Shown here: positions 36,966 through 48,100 of the stretch, piece after piece
How positions within the stretch are numbered: position 1 is the stretch's first letter
Layout of the letters: every line of letters starts with the position of its first letter
Source of the DNA: Rhodoferax lacus
GTDB taxonomy: Bacteria > Pseudomonadota > Gammaproteobacteria > Burkholderiales > Burkholderiaceae_C
Assembly (NCBI RefSeq): GCF_003415675.1
Contig: NZ_QFZK01000008.1
Coordinates: forward strand, 1 to 64,000
Direction of reading: 5' to 3'
Length of the DNA stretch: 64,000 nucleotides
Position numbers and translations under genes: made by a program
Notes under the pieces: model-generated
The model's input: only the letters and a program-made list of their open reading frames with translations
Database searches by the model: none
Told to the model about the DNA's origin: nothing

Positions 36966-39185
36966 ATGGCTACAACAAATATTCCAATTTCCGTGCAGCC
37001 CGACGACATTCCGGCGCCCGCACAGAGCTATCAACAGGCCATGCAGAACCTGAACGCCATTGTGGTCGCAAGCCCATCGCAGAGTGGCGTTGTAGTGCTG
37101 ACCCCCCAGCAACTCACCACAGTCAACACGCAAGCAGGCCAGCACTACAAGCTGCGTCGCCGTGGCGATAACAATTTGCAAACGCCGGACAATGTTGTCG
37201 CTGTGCGCCATGGTGATGATCTGCACCTTCGCTATGCTGATGGCAGCGCAGTCAGTTTTGAAAACTTCTACTCTGTATGCACCAACGGCAGCGAGTGCAG
37301 CGTGGATGTTGCCGGTGACGGTGGACAGAGCTTTTCGCTCAGTGGTGCCAATGTCGGCAACGGCGTTGTGGCCGACGATGGCCTGTTGGTATATGCCCAT
37401 GGAGAGCATGATGTACTCATGTCCATGGCGCAAGACCAGAAAGGTTTGAGTAGCGCAATTCTTGGTCTGAGTGGCACGGAGGAAGTAACTTATTTGCCGC
37501 CCTCTAACCAGGCCATTGGCTTGGCCTTGGGTGCTATGGCATTAGCTGCCTTGGCATCTTCAAAAACCAATTCAAACAGCGGCAACGTGCCCTTGGGTGC
37601 CGATGCAAAAATTGCGGGCGATGCAGCTACGCGCGCGCTTGCGGCCATCAGCTCCGCTGCAGATAATGATTCAGCGAAGAGCACCATAACCGATGCAGCC
37701 ACTTATTTGGCTGCCGGTGTGAGTGGTGTTTCAGCAGAAAACTTGGGCGCAGTCAACAGCGCGCTCGATAGCAAGGCAATCACTGGCGCCAACGCCGGCA
37801 CCGCCGCTCAGGTGCAGGGCATTGTGAATGCCTACAACGCCATTCTGTCCAGCGCCGACGGCAGTGTAGGCAGCACGGCCACACCGCTGACCGGTGCGCA
37901 ATACACGGCTGTGGGAGTGACTGGGGTGAGTGGGAATTCACAACCCGGCAATGCCTTGCATCTGCTCGACAGCGTGGTGGATGTCAGCGCACCGACCCTG
38001 GTAGATACCGTTCCAGAATTGCAGCTCATGGCCAACGCAGCCGCCCACGTTATCAGTGGGGCAGCCGGCGGTGCCGCACCCAGCCTCGAAGAATTGAAAG
38101 CGCTGGGTATCGTTGGTGTCACTGACGCCAATCTGCTCTCGGTACAGAATGCCATTGCCAATACGGCTGACAACGGCACAGGGGTTGATACACAGGCGGC
38201 CCTCCAGATCGTCGTGAATGGAGCTGTTGCCTCACATCCGATCATTTCCACCGCACTGGGGGGTGTTAGCAACTTGGATGTCAGCTCGGATCTGGTCCTC
38301 ACTGCCAACCAGACCGTGACCTTGGGCACGGGCTTTATTCACATTACCGACAAGGGCGGCTCCAATGGCGGTACCGGTTACCAAAGCGACACCAACACCA
38401 ATAACCAAGACATTGATGTAGCCAGTGCAGTCAAGAGCGGTCTGTTGAATATCAGCGGCACAGGAACCAACACCAAGATCATCATCAACCCGCAGTGGGA
38501 TCTGGACCTGTCATCCAATTACCAGATTTCCATTGACGATACAGTCTTTCGCAACGCCGACGGAACGCAGGCCGCCGTGCCCTTTGTGCCCATAAACTTC
38601 AGCACCGTAACGCCAGGTACACACACCACGGGTAAGGCGATCACGGAAGCGGCTGCCTCGCAAATCATGAACGACAACACCGGTCTGCTGGTGGCCAGCA
38701 AGAGCTGGCTCGATGTCCAGGCCATAGGCAACAACACAGGCAGTGTGGCGCAGCTTGGTACGTTGTCTGGTGGTGCTTTCGCCTTGGTGATGAAGAACTA
38801 TGCCACGACGCCGGGCGGTCCCAGTGGCGATGGGTCCGACGGTATGGCCGCCCATGACACCTTTGTCGGTTTCACTAATTTTGGTGCCGATGACGTTGTC
38901 TACTTGGATAGCCAAGTTAACAACTTTGCCACCCAGCTATTTGAAGGCAAGAACACCCAGATGACCGACGGGAGCAACCAAACCGGCGGCCTGACTGGTC
39001 AAAACGCCCTTGTTTTTGGGGAAGTGAATACCCCTAAACAACAGGGTAACCAGGCCATGGTTTTGCTGGGCCTCGAAAACAATACAGCCAACACGATCTA
39101 TTCTTCCATCTATACCTTCGATGCTAACAACATAGGCTGGGCCAATGTCTGGCATCCGCTAACAGCGCCGGTAGTTATGGGTTAA
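36966..39185 (+). CDS. type I secreted modular protein with BapA-prefix-like N-terminus
   Basis: 739 aa, no Sec signal. Residues ~1-150 resemble the prefix domain of BapA/LapF-type adhesins (VVAVRHGDDLHLRYADGSAVSFENFY); ~180-200 is a short hydrophobic Ala/Leu stretch (AIGLALGAMALAALAS), also common after such prefixes. Residues ~220-420 are one copy of the ~200-aa repeat found in the next two ORFs ([45 protein letters not shown]). Residues ~430-739 are an Asn/Thr/Gly-rich region with FVGFTNFGADDVVYLDSQ, similar in style to type I C-terminal target regions. Likely surface or matrix protein exported by the upstream system; it may be the base or partner of the giant protein. Confidence 0.75.
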   Translation: MATTNIPISVQPDDIPAPAQSYQQAMQNLNAIVVASPSQSGVVVLTPQQLTTVNTQAGQHYKLRRRGDNNLQTPDNVVAVRHGDDLHLRYADGSAVSFENFYSVCTNGSECSVDVAGDGGQSFSLSGANVGNGVVADDGLLVYAHGEHDVLMSMAQDQKGLSSAILGLSGTEEVTYLPPSNQAIGLALGAMALAALASSKTNSNSGNVPLGADAKIAGDAATRALAAISSAADNDSAKSTITDAATYLAAGVSGVSAENLGAVNSALDSKAITGANAGTAAQVQGIVNAYNAILSSADGSVGSTATPLTGAQYTAVGVTGVSGNSQPGNALHLLDSVVDVSAPTLVDTVPELQLMANAAAHVISGAAGGAAPSLEELKALGIVGVTDANLLSVQNAIANTADNGTGVDTQAALQIVVNGAVASHPIISTALGGVSNLDVSSDLVLTANQTVTLGTGFIHITDKGGSNGGTGYQSDTNTNNQDIDVASAVKSGLLNISGTGTNTKIIINPQWDLDLSSNYQISIDDTVFRNADGTQAAVPFVPINFSTVTPGTHTTGKAITEAAASQIMNDNTGLLVASKSWLDVQAIGNNTGSVAQLGTLSGGAFALVMKNYATTPGGPSGDGSDGMAAHDTFVGFTNFGADDVVYLDSQVNNFATQLFEGKNTQMTDGSNQTGGLTGQNALVFGEVNTPKQQGNQAMVLLGLENNTANTIYSSIYTFDANNIGWANVWHPLTAPVVMG
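37641..38230 (+). repeat. ~200-aa repeat, single copy in the first secreted protein
   Basis: One unit of the family shared by the three large ORFs. It has an Ala-rich helix (ALAAISSAADN), [56 protein letters not shown] and LKALGIVGV. The recurring G-V-[TS]-G-V turn about every 35-60 residues suggests a helical solenoid. Confidence 0.75.
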
Positions 39186-39243
39186 GCAAGGCCTCGCCCA
39201 AGTATCTCTTCTCTCCAAAACCAACTATATCTAAGGAGTCATC

Positions 39244-41397
39244 ATGGCTACAACAACTTCAAAATATTACGTCGTTACCCCCGCTTCGGACAATCAGGAT
39301 TTCCTGGACTTTGATCTTCGCTTCGGCAACATTACCACTGCTGGCGAGTCCATTCAGTACACTGGCTCAGGCAAAGTCGATAGTATTTTCGTCAGGCCCG
39401 GCCTGACCTATGACCTGACCACAACGGGTGGTGGAATCGACAAAATTTATATGACTGGCAATCTGGCAGATTACGCCACCGCATATGACACAGCTTCGCA
39501 AACCCTGATGCTGTCCCGGACAGTTGCGGGCCAGAACGAATCGGTCAAAATCGCTGGCGGAACACCGTCAAATTTTGACAATCTGGTGTTCGCGAATGGC
39601 ACCGTCAATTCGAACACGCTCACGCTCGCTGTCAAAAACGCGACTGCTATGCCGGTGCCCAGTTTGACGGAGACATCCCTGGCCCCTCAAGGAGCAGCTT
39701 CTCCTACTGCGCAGCTGAACGCAACCATTCAAGCCTATTCCACCAATACCGCCTCGATCAACATGGTGGGTGAGACCTTTGCGACGACCCGGCCCGGCAT
39801 CAAATTTGTGGTCAATGGTGGTAGCGGCATTGATACGGTCTATGTGGCCGACGGTCAGACGGTAGACGCGTCTGTGCTGGGTTTCAGCGTGGACCTGGTT
39901 TACTTCCGCGGCAACTGGGCTGATTACACCAAGACGCTGCTGTCAAGCGGCACCAGAATACAGTTCACTCGGCTCATCAATGGCAACACCGAGTCGGTGA
40001 TCGTCTCTGCCGGCTCGCCAGTGAACTACGACAAACTGATTTTTGCAGACGGTGCCGTCAAAAGCGACCAGGCAAAAGCGGCCATCAGCATAGACCCCTT
40101 AGGCCCCATCAACAAAGTCACGGATGTGGACCCCACCACCGTAACCCCCGTCATCTCGGACGACCAAGTGGCTGCAGCCCTGGCAACGATCAGCGGTGCG
40201 GCCGATATGAATAACGCTGACGCTACCAGGACATCGGCATTGGTTTATAAAACCGCCGGTGTAACAGGTGTCACCGGCGACAATCTGGCCGCCATCAATG
40301 ATGCGCTGAACAGCCAGGCCGTCACGGGTGCAGCGGCTGACACTACACCGGAAATTCAGAAAATCGTCAACGCCTACAAGGCCATTCTGGCCAGTGCAGA
40401 CGGCAGTGGCAACAACACCACTACGCCTCTGACTGGCGACCAGTACAACGCCATTGGTGTGGTCGGAGTCAGCGGATCGCCGGTGTCTGGAACGCCCCTG
40501 GCGCTGCTGGACAGTGCAGTGGATGCCAAGCCCCCTACCGGTGTGGACACTATCGCCGAATTGCAATCCATGGCCGATGCTGCCAACCATGTCATGGCAG
40601 CTGCAGGTGGTACGTCAGCCCAGATTGCAGCATTGACACTCGATGACTTGAAGGCATTGGGCGTTTCCGGTGTAAACGCGGACAATCTGCCCGCCTTGAT
40701 TGCCGCCATTGGCAAGGTAACACCCGACAGCAACATCGACAGCCTGGGCGAGTTGCAGACGGTTGTTACCAATGCTGCCAACAGCGCGGCCAACGCGCTG
40801 CAACAGATCATCAATGCTGCGGAATCCAATAATGCGGTCCTCACGGGCTTGGCGGCCAGCGTTTTTAGTGCCGCTGGCGTCACTGGCGTGGATACCAACA
40901 CCAATCTGTCCTCTATCGACCTCGCTTTGGACAGCAAAACAGTGACCGGAACCTCTGCCAACACCACGGGCAAGGTTCAGGCCATTGTGGATGCCTACAA
41001 CGCCATTCTGGCCAGCGCCGACAATCGCGTCGGCAATACCTCACCTGCGTTGAACGGAATGCAATACACCGCCATCGGTGTCACCGGTATTTCTGGTATC
41101 GCTGCGCCCGGCACTGCACTGAACCTGCTGGACGATGTGTTGGATGGCAAGGCACGTACCGACGTGGACGCAGTAGTTGAAGTACAGGCACTTGCCAATG
41201 CTGCAATCAATGTAATCACCGCAACCAACGGTGGTCCCGGCTTGGTGAGTTTGGACGACTTGCTTGCGCTGGGTATCACGGGTGTAGGTCCCGGCACCAT
41301 CCGCAGTGTGGCTACCGCGATTGGCCAAGTGAATCTCAGCACAAAGGTAGACACCCTGATGAAGCTGCAGGGTGTTGTTTCAACCGCGGCTACCTGA
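39244..41397 (+). CDS. modular type I secreted protein, probably the broken 5' part of the giant adhesin gene
   Basis: 717 aa from an ATG with TAAGGAGTCATC, the best ribosome binding site of the locus. No Sec signal. Residues ~40-140 and ~185-285 are two copies of one module (TGNLADYATAYDTASQTLMLSRTVAG versus RGNWADYTKTLLSSGTRIQFTRLINGN, each followed by N-[FY]D-[NK]-L-[VI]-FA-[ND]-G). Residues ~310 to the end are two ~207-aa repeats. Translation stops mid-repeat just after LQGVVSTAAT, where a further helix should follow; the next frame resumes at [10 protein letters not shown]. The frame is regained at 42.1 kb, so this is probably the start of one gene running to 51933. Confidence 0.75.
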   Translation: MATTTSKYYVVTPASDNQDFLDFDLRFGNITTAGESIQYTGSGKVDSIFVRPGLTYDLTTTGGGIDKIYMTGNLADYATAYDTASQTLMLSRTVAGQNESVKIAGGTPSNFDNLVFANGTVNSNTLTLAVKNATAMPVPSLTETSLAPQGAASPTAQLNATIQAYSTNTASINMVGETFATTRPGIKFVVNGGSGIDTVYVADGQTVDASVLGFSVDLVYFRGNWADYTKTLLSSGTRIQFTRLINGNTESVIVSAGSPVNYDKLIFADGAVKSDQAKAAISIDPLGPINKVTDVDPTTVTPVISDDQVAAALATISGAADMNNADATRTSALVYKTAGVTGVTGDNLAAINDALNSQAVTGAAADTTPEIQKIVNAYKAILASADGSGNNTTTPLTGDQYNAIGVVGVSGSPVSGTPLALLDSAVDAKPPTGVDTIAELQSMADAANHVMAAAGGTSAQIAALTLDDLKALGVSGVNADNLPALIAAIGKVTPDSNIDSLGELQTVVTNAANSAANALQQIINAAESNNAVLTGLAASVFSAAGVTGVDTNTNLSSIDLALDSKTVTGTSANTTGKVQAIVDAYNAILASADNRVGNTSPALNGMQYTAIGVTGISGIAAPGTALNLLDDVLDGKARTDVDAVVEVQALANAAINVITATNGGPGLVSLDDLLALGITGVGPGTIRSVATAIGQVNLSTKVDTLMKLQGVVSTAAT
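40177..41396 (+). repeat. two tandem ~207-aa repeats in the second secreted protein
   Basis: Units at 40177-40797 and 40798-41396 (621 bp spacing). Both contain VQ-or-IQ-x-IVxAY-x-AILASAD, QY-[NT]-AIG-V-x-G-[VI]-SG, LLD-x-[AV]-[VL]-D and a [IV]-D-[ST]-L helix. The second unit is cut short by the stop at 41395-41397. Confidence 0.8.
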
Positions 41398-42105
41398 GCT
41401 GCAGGCACTGGCCAATGCAGCGGCCCGCCTCATCGCAGCGGCTGGTGGCACGCCCAGCGAGATTGCAGCGCTCACGATCGATGACCTCAAGCTCCTGGGT
41501 GTGAAGGGCGTGACCGTTGACAATCTGCCCGCAGTCATTGCCGCCATCGGCAAGACCACACCTGACACAGCGGTGGACACGGTGGACGAGATCCAGACGG
41601 TCGCCACGACTGCACAAACAGCAGCTGCCAACGCCTTGGCCAAGATCAGCAACTTGGCGGGCACCGACAAAGCGGACGCCAACACTCCGTCATTGGACGA
41701 CTACACTGCCGCCGGCGTGACCGGTGGCTTTGTCATCAACGGCTCGTCGAACACCAAGCTGAATGTGCTTTCGGCCTCCAATGCCGGGGACGTAAATGGT
41801 GACGGCCTGCAGGACCTGATCATTGGTTCCAGTGACGGCACCACGGGTGGCAGTACCTATGTGGTGTTTGGAAAAACCGACAACACGGCCATCAGCATTG
41901 ATGACATTACCAACGGCACAGGGGGCTTCAAGATCACTGGCCCGGTTTCTGCCGGCGTTACTTTGGGTGTATCCGTCAGCAGTGCGGGTGACCTTAACGG
42001 CGATGGCCTGTCCGATTTGATTGTGGGCACCGCGACAAGCACCAATGCTGCCAGGCCCGCAGGCGCTGCCTATGTCATTTATGGCAAGGCACCAGCGCAG
42101 ACCAT
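41398..42105 (+). pseudogene. out-of-frame mosaic segment joining the two large ORFs
   Basis: Read in the +1-shifted frame, this holds the second half of a ~210-aa repeat ([19 protein letters not shown] to VDTVDEIQTVA), the beginning of the next (DDYTAAGVTG) fused directly to an FG-GAP blade (GFVINGSS), then one and a half blades with DVNGDGLQDLIIG and [13 protein letters not shown], and breaks off at YVIYGKA. At 42088 the original frame takes over with [12 protein letters not shown], the beginning of a cap module. The frame has no start of its own; the open frame 41372-42142 begins inside upstream coding sequence. Either deletion scars in a real gene or an assembly artefact. Confidence 0.65.
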
Positions 42106-45100
42106 GTGGTCCTGGGTGCCGGCTTTGTGGACACGGGCCTGACGGCCATCATGAACGGCCATACCTACGAGGTCTACAACCAGGGCACTGCGGTGCAGTT
42201 GCTGATAGACCAGACGGTGGACCGGCAAGGGGCCACCACAGTAGCCGCCGCATTGGCCACCATCCGTGACGCAGCCCAGGTCAATAATGCCAAGACAACC
42301 ATCACGACACCTGACGTCTTTGCCGCAGCCGGAGTCTCTGGCGTTGGCGTGGGTCTGCTGCCTTCCATCGACAGCGCACTCGACAGCGATGCAGTGACTG
42401 GCGCTTTGGCCGACACCACCGCCAAAGTACAAGGCATTGTGGATGCCTATACCGCCATCCTGGCCAGTGCCGATACCAGAACAGGCAACACCACCCCACC
42501 ACTGACCGCTGCGCAATACACCACCGTCGGTGTGACCGGAGTGAGTGGTGGCACCAGCACGCCAGCCACCGGTACGGCCCTGTTCCTGCTGGACAACGTG
42601 GTGGACGGCAAGGCACCTGTGGACGTAGACACCGTGCCTGAGCTGCAGGCCCTGGCCAATGCGGCCAACCACCTTATCGCGGCCGCTGGTGGCACGCCCG
42701 CCGACATTGCCGCCCTGACGCTGGATGACCTCAAGGCCCTGGGTGTGACAGGCGTGACTGCCGACAACCTGCAGGCCGTCATTGCCGCCATCGGCAGGAC
42801 CACGCCCGACGACGCCATCGACACCCTGTTGGAAATCCAGAACGTGGCCACGGCCGCTGAAAACGCAGCCAACGCACTGGCCATCATCCGTGACGCAGCC
42901 ACCGCCAACAACGCCAGCACCAAGCCTCTGGGTACCGGCGTCTACAGCGCGGCCGGCGTGACCGGCGTGGATGCCACCTTGCTGCCCTCCATCAACAGCG
43001 CACTCGACAGCGACCTGGTCACCGGCGCGCAGGCTGATACCACAGCCGAAGTACAGGGCATTGTGAATGCCTACAAGGACATACTCAAACTGGCTGATAC
43101 AGGTGCTGGCTCACCTGTACCCGCCGTCAGTGCCGCGCAGTACGCTGCCATTGGCGTGACCGGCCTGAGCGGCAATTACCTGGATCCGGGAACAGCCCTG
43201 ACCCTGCTCGACACAGCGGTCTTTGGCATCGGTTCGCCCAACGTAGACACCGAGAAGGAAGTGCAGTTCCTGGCCAATGCGGCCATCCATGTCATGGATG
43301 CAGCCGGTGGCTCCGCCGCACAGGCCCTGGAAGTGACCAAGGCAGACCTGGACGCCATGCGCATCACCGGTGTCACAGCCGACAACCTGGGAACCATTCA
43401 GGCCTTCATACGCAACACCACGCCCGACAGCGCGGTAGACACGCTGACCGAGCTGCAGGCGGTGGTGAATGCGGCCCTTGTCAAACCTGTCAACCCGCCC
43501 ATCAATGTGACCAGCATTGCCAACGGCACTGGTGGCTTTGTCATCAACGGTGAAGCCGCAGGCGACGGCAGTGGCTACAGAGTCGCCAATGCAGGTGATG
43601 TGAATGGCGACGGCCTGTCCGACATGATTGTTTCGTCATCTGTCGATGCCACTGCAGTGGGCAAGAGCTATGTGGTGTTTGGCAAGACTGACAACAGCCC
43701 CATCAACCTGAGTGCGGTGGCTGTCGGCAGCGGCGGCTTTCTCATTCCCGCCCTGTCTGCTGGCGATGGCTCTGGCTGGGCCATCAGTGGCGCTGGCGAC
43801 CTGAACGGCGATGGCCTGTCCGACCTGTTGGTTTCGACGCCCTTTACCAATGCCAATGCCGAGGCCGGTCGAAGCTATGTGGTGTACGGCAAGGCGACGA
43901 CCAACGCGGTCGACCTGAATGCGGTGGCCAATGGCGTAGGCGGATTTGTCATCAATGGCATATCCACCCTGGACCGCTCGGGCTTTAAACTCAGCAGCGG
44001 TGGCGACGTCAATGGCGACGGATTCACGGATGTGGTGGTTGCCGCACCCAACGCCAATAACGGTGGCAGTTCCATCAATGGGACCGGCAGCACCTATGTG
44101 GTGTTTGGCAAAGCCAGCAACACCGCCGTCAATTTGAGTGCCATTGCGGCTGGAACTGGCGGCTTTGCCATCAATGGCGGCGCGGGTGATTTCACCTCTG
44201 GCTATGCTGCCAATAGCGCGGGCGATGTGAACGGCGACGGCTTGGATGACCTGGTTATTGGTTCGCCCAACGACAACAACAGTACCGGAGCCAGCTACGT
44301 GGTGTTCGGCAAGAGCAGCACTTCCGCGATCAACCTCAGTGCCGTCGCCGCTGGAACGGGTGGCTTTGTCATCGCCGGGACCGGGACTTTCGCGGACAGC
44401 GGTTATTCCGTGAGCAGTGCGGGTGACGTAAATGGTGACGGCCTGGCCGATGTGCTGGTGGCCTCGCCTTCGTTCAGCAGCGGGCTCAATACCTCGGCTT
44501 ATGTGGTGTTCGGCAAGGCGAGTGGCTCGGCTGTCAATCTGGCTACGCTGACCGCAGGCGCCGGAGGCACAGGGGGCTTTGTCATCAACGGCGTTTCAGC
44601 CAGTGACGGCGTTGGTTTCTCCGTAAGCAGCGCAGGCGACATGAATGGCGACGGTCTGTCCGACATCATCGTAAGTGCCTTGTATGCCAACGGTCGTACC
44701 GGCAGCAGCTATGTGGTGTACGGCAAAGCCGACGCCTCGGCCGTCAACCTCAGCAGCGTGGTGGCTGGTACAGGCGGCTTCGCCATCCAGGGGACTGTGG
44801 CAGAAGGCCAATTGGGCCACTCTGTCAGCAGCGCGGGAGATGTGAATGGCGATGGCCTGTCCGACCTGATCGTGGGTGCACCTCTGGGCACTTCCACAGG
44901 GGCCAGCTACGTCATCTTCGGTGGCACCCAATACGCCACCACCGTGGACCTGCTGGGCGATGCCAATGCCAATGCGCTGGTCGGCACCAGCGCAGCAGAT
45001 ACCTTTGCTGCAGGGGCCGGCAACGACACCCTGCTTGGCAATGGTGGCGCCGATGTCATGTACGGCGGTGCGGGCAACGACACCTTTGTGCTCAACGCCA

Positions 45101-48100
45101 GCAATATCGCGGCGCTGCAAAGCAACCTGGGCTCTGGAGGCAACACTGGGCAGCTAGCGCGCGTGGATGGCGGCACGGGCATTGACACCATCCAGCTCAG
45201 CGGCGGCGCCAGCCTGGATCTCACCAAGGTCAGCAATGCGGGAGGTGCTACGCCCGATGATCTGTCGCGTATCAACAGCGTGGAAGTCATTGACCTCAAG
45301 TCCGACAGCGCTGCCAACACGCTGACCCTGCAGCTCAAGGACATTGTCGACATGTCGGGCATGAACGTGTTTAACAGCGGCAATACCAGCTTGGTGAGTG
45401 GTGCGGCTTTGGCTAGCACGGTATCCCGGCACCAGCTTGCCGTGTTCGGCAACACGTCGGACACACTTTCCATAGACGCCTCGGGCTGGACCAACACCGG
45501 CACCGTGGTCAGCTACAACGGCCACACCCTGGCGGTTTACAACAACAGCAACAGCGCGTCGCAACTGCTGGTCGAGCAGGGTGTCAACTCGTCCCTGACG
45601 AATGTGGTGCCGCAGCCCATCAACCCGCCCATCAATGTGACCAGCATTGCCAACGGCGTGGGCGGCTTTGTCATCAATGGCACGTCCACAGGCGACCACA
45701 GCGGCTTCTCTGTCAGCAACGTCGGGGACGTCAACGGCGATGGACTGGATGACCTGCTGGTGGGCGCCTACAACGAGACCACCGTGCTGGGTCAAGACTA
45801 TCTGGTGTTTGGCAAGACCGACACCAACGCCGTGAATCTGAGCGCAGTAGCTGCTGGCACGGGTGGTTTTGCCATTCCTGCGGCTACGGCGGGGGATGGC
45901 ACTGGCTGGGTTGTTGCAGCAGCAGGGGATGTCAACGGTGATGGCCGGGCCGACCTGCTGGTCTCCGCCTACAACGCCAACAATGGCACTGGCAAAGCCT
46001 ATGTGGTGTATGGCAAGTCCGATACCAGCGCGGTCAATCTGAACACCGTGGCACAAGGCATCGGAGGCTTTGTGCTCAATGGAGTGAACAGTCCCGACTA
46101 TACGGGCGAATCCATCAAGAGTGCCGGTGATGTCAATGGGGACGGTCTGGCCGACTTGCTCGTCACCGCTCCCAAAGCAAAGGACGCCGCCGGCATCAGC
46201 TATGTGGTGTTTGGCAAGTCCGGCAACAGCGCCGTCGAACTGAGTTCGGTAGCTGCTGGAAACGGCGGCTTTGCCATCAACGGCATCTCCAACTCAGACT
46301 TCAGTGGTTGGGTGGGCAGCAACGCGGGTGACGTGAATGGTGACGGCCTCACCGACCTGCTGATTGCCGCCTATTCTCAGCAAACCGAAACGGGTGCTTC
46401 ATACGTGGTATTCGGCAAAACCAACACGGCATCGGTTGACCTGGCGTCTGTGGCCGCTGGCGCGGGCGGCTTTGTTATCAAGGGGATATCCCAGGGGGAT
46501 CAAAGCGGCTTCGGGGTCAGCAACGCCGGCGACATCAATGGCGACGGCCTGGGTGACCTGCTGGTGGGCGCACCCGGCGCAAATGGCAAAACAGGTGCGA
46601 CCTATGTGGTGTACGGCAAGGCTGGCACAGCTGCCATTGATCTTGCTGCAGTGGCCGCCGGCAATGGTGGTTTTGTGGTCAATGGCGAGAACCCTGATGA
46701 CAAGAGTGGCGGCTGGGTCAGCAACGCCGGTGACATGAACGGCGACGGTTTGGCCGATATGGTCATCGGTGCTCCCTATGCCAACGGCAAGGCTGGCAAG
46801 ACCTATGTGGTGTACGGCAAGACCGGCAATGCGGCCGTCAGCCTGGGCGCGGTCGCCGCGGGTACGGGGGGCTTTGTCGTCAACGGTATGCCAAACGGCA
46901 AGACTGGCCTTATGACTGGCACTGCGGGCGATGTGAATGGCGATGGCCTGTCTGACCTGATCGTCGGCGCGCCCGGTTCCGATGCCAATGCGGCAGGCAC
47001 CAGCTACATCATCTTTGGTGGCACCCAGTACGCCACCACCGTGGACCTGCTGGGCGATGCCAATGCCAACACGCTCAATGGCACCAGCGCAGCAGAGACC
47101 TTTGCTGCAGGGGCCGGCAACGACACCCTGGTGGGCGGTGGTGGTGCCGATGTCATGTACGGCGGCGCGGGCAACGACACCTTTGTGCTCAACGCCAGCA
47201 ATATTGCAGCCCTGCAAAGCCCGATGGGCTCTGGTGGCAACACCGTGCAACTGGCGCGGGTTGACGGCGGCACGGGCATTGACACCATCCAACTCAGCGG
47301 TGGCGCCAGCCTGGACCTCACGCAGGTCAGCAATGTGGGAGGCGCCACGCCAGACAATCTGTCGCGCATCAACAGCGTCGAGATTGTTGATCTCAAGTCC
47401 GATGGCGCAGCCAATATCCTGAGCCTGCAGCTCAAGGACATCGTGGACATGTCGGGCATGAACGTGTTCAACAGCGGCAACACCAGCCTGGTGAGTGGCT
47501 CGGCAATGGGGGCTACGGTGGCCAAGCACCAGCTTGCCGTATTCGGCAATGCGTCGGATGCTTTGGTCATAGACGCGGCGGGCTGGACCAACACCGGCAC
47601 CGTGGTGAGCTACAACGGCCACAGCCTGGTGGTCTACAACAACAGCAGCAGCGCAGCACAGCTGCTGGTTGAGCAGGGTGTGGTCTCTGCATTGCCCACT
47701 ACGGTCACGCCCCCGCAGCCGATCAACCCGCCCGTCAATGTGACCAACATCGCCAACGGCACAGGTGGTTTTGTCATCAATGGGGCGGCGGCAGGCGACC
47801 GCAGCGGCTACTCCGTCAGCAATGCGGGAGACGTCAACGGCGACGGACTGGGCGACCTTCTGGTCAGCGCCTACAAGGAAGGCACGCTGAACGGCACGGA
47901 CTATCTGGTGTTTGGAAAGGCGGACACCAATGCTGTCAACCTCAGTGCGGTGCTTGCTGGCACTGGCGGTTTTGCCATACCCGCCCTGGCGGCAGGGGAC
48001 GCAACCGGTTTCATCGTCAGCGGCGCGGGCGATGTCAACGGCGACGGCCGGGCCGACTTGCTTGTCTCGTCCAGCAACGCCAATAACGGAGCTGGTAAGG

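Noticed and set aside
42106..42108. GTG as true start of the giant ORF
   Set aside because: It lies inside a cap module, has no ribosome binding site, and coding similarity continues upstream of it in the same frame.
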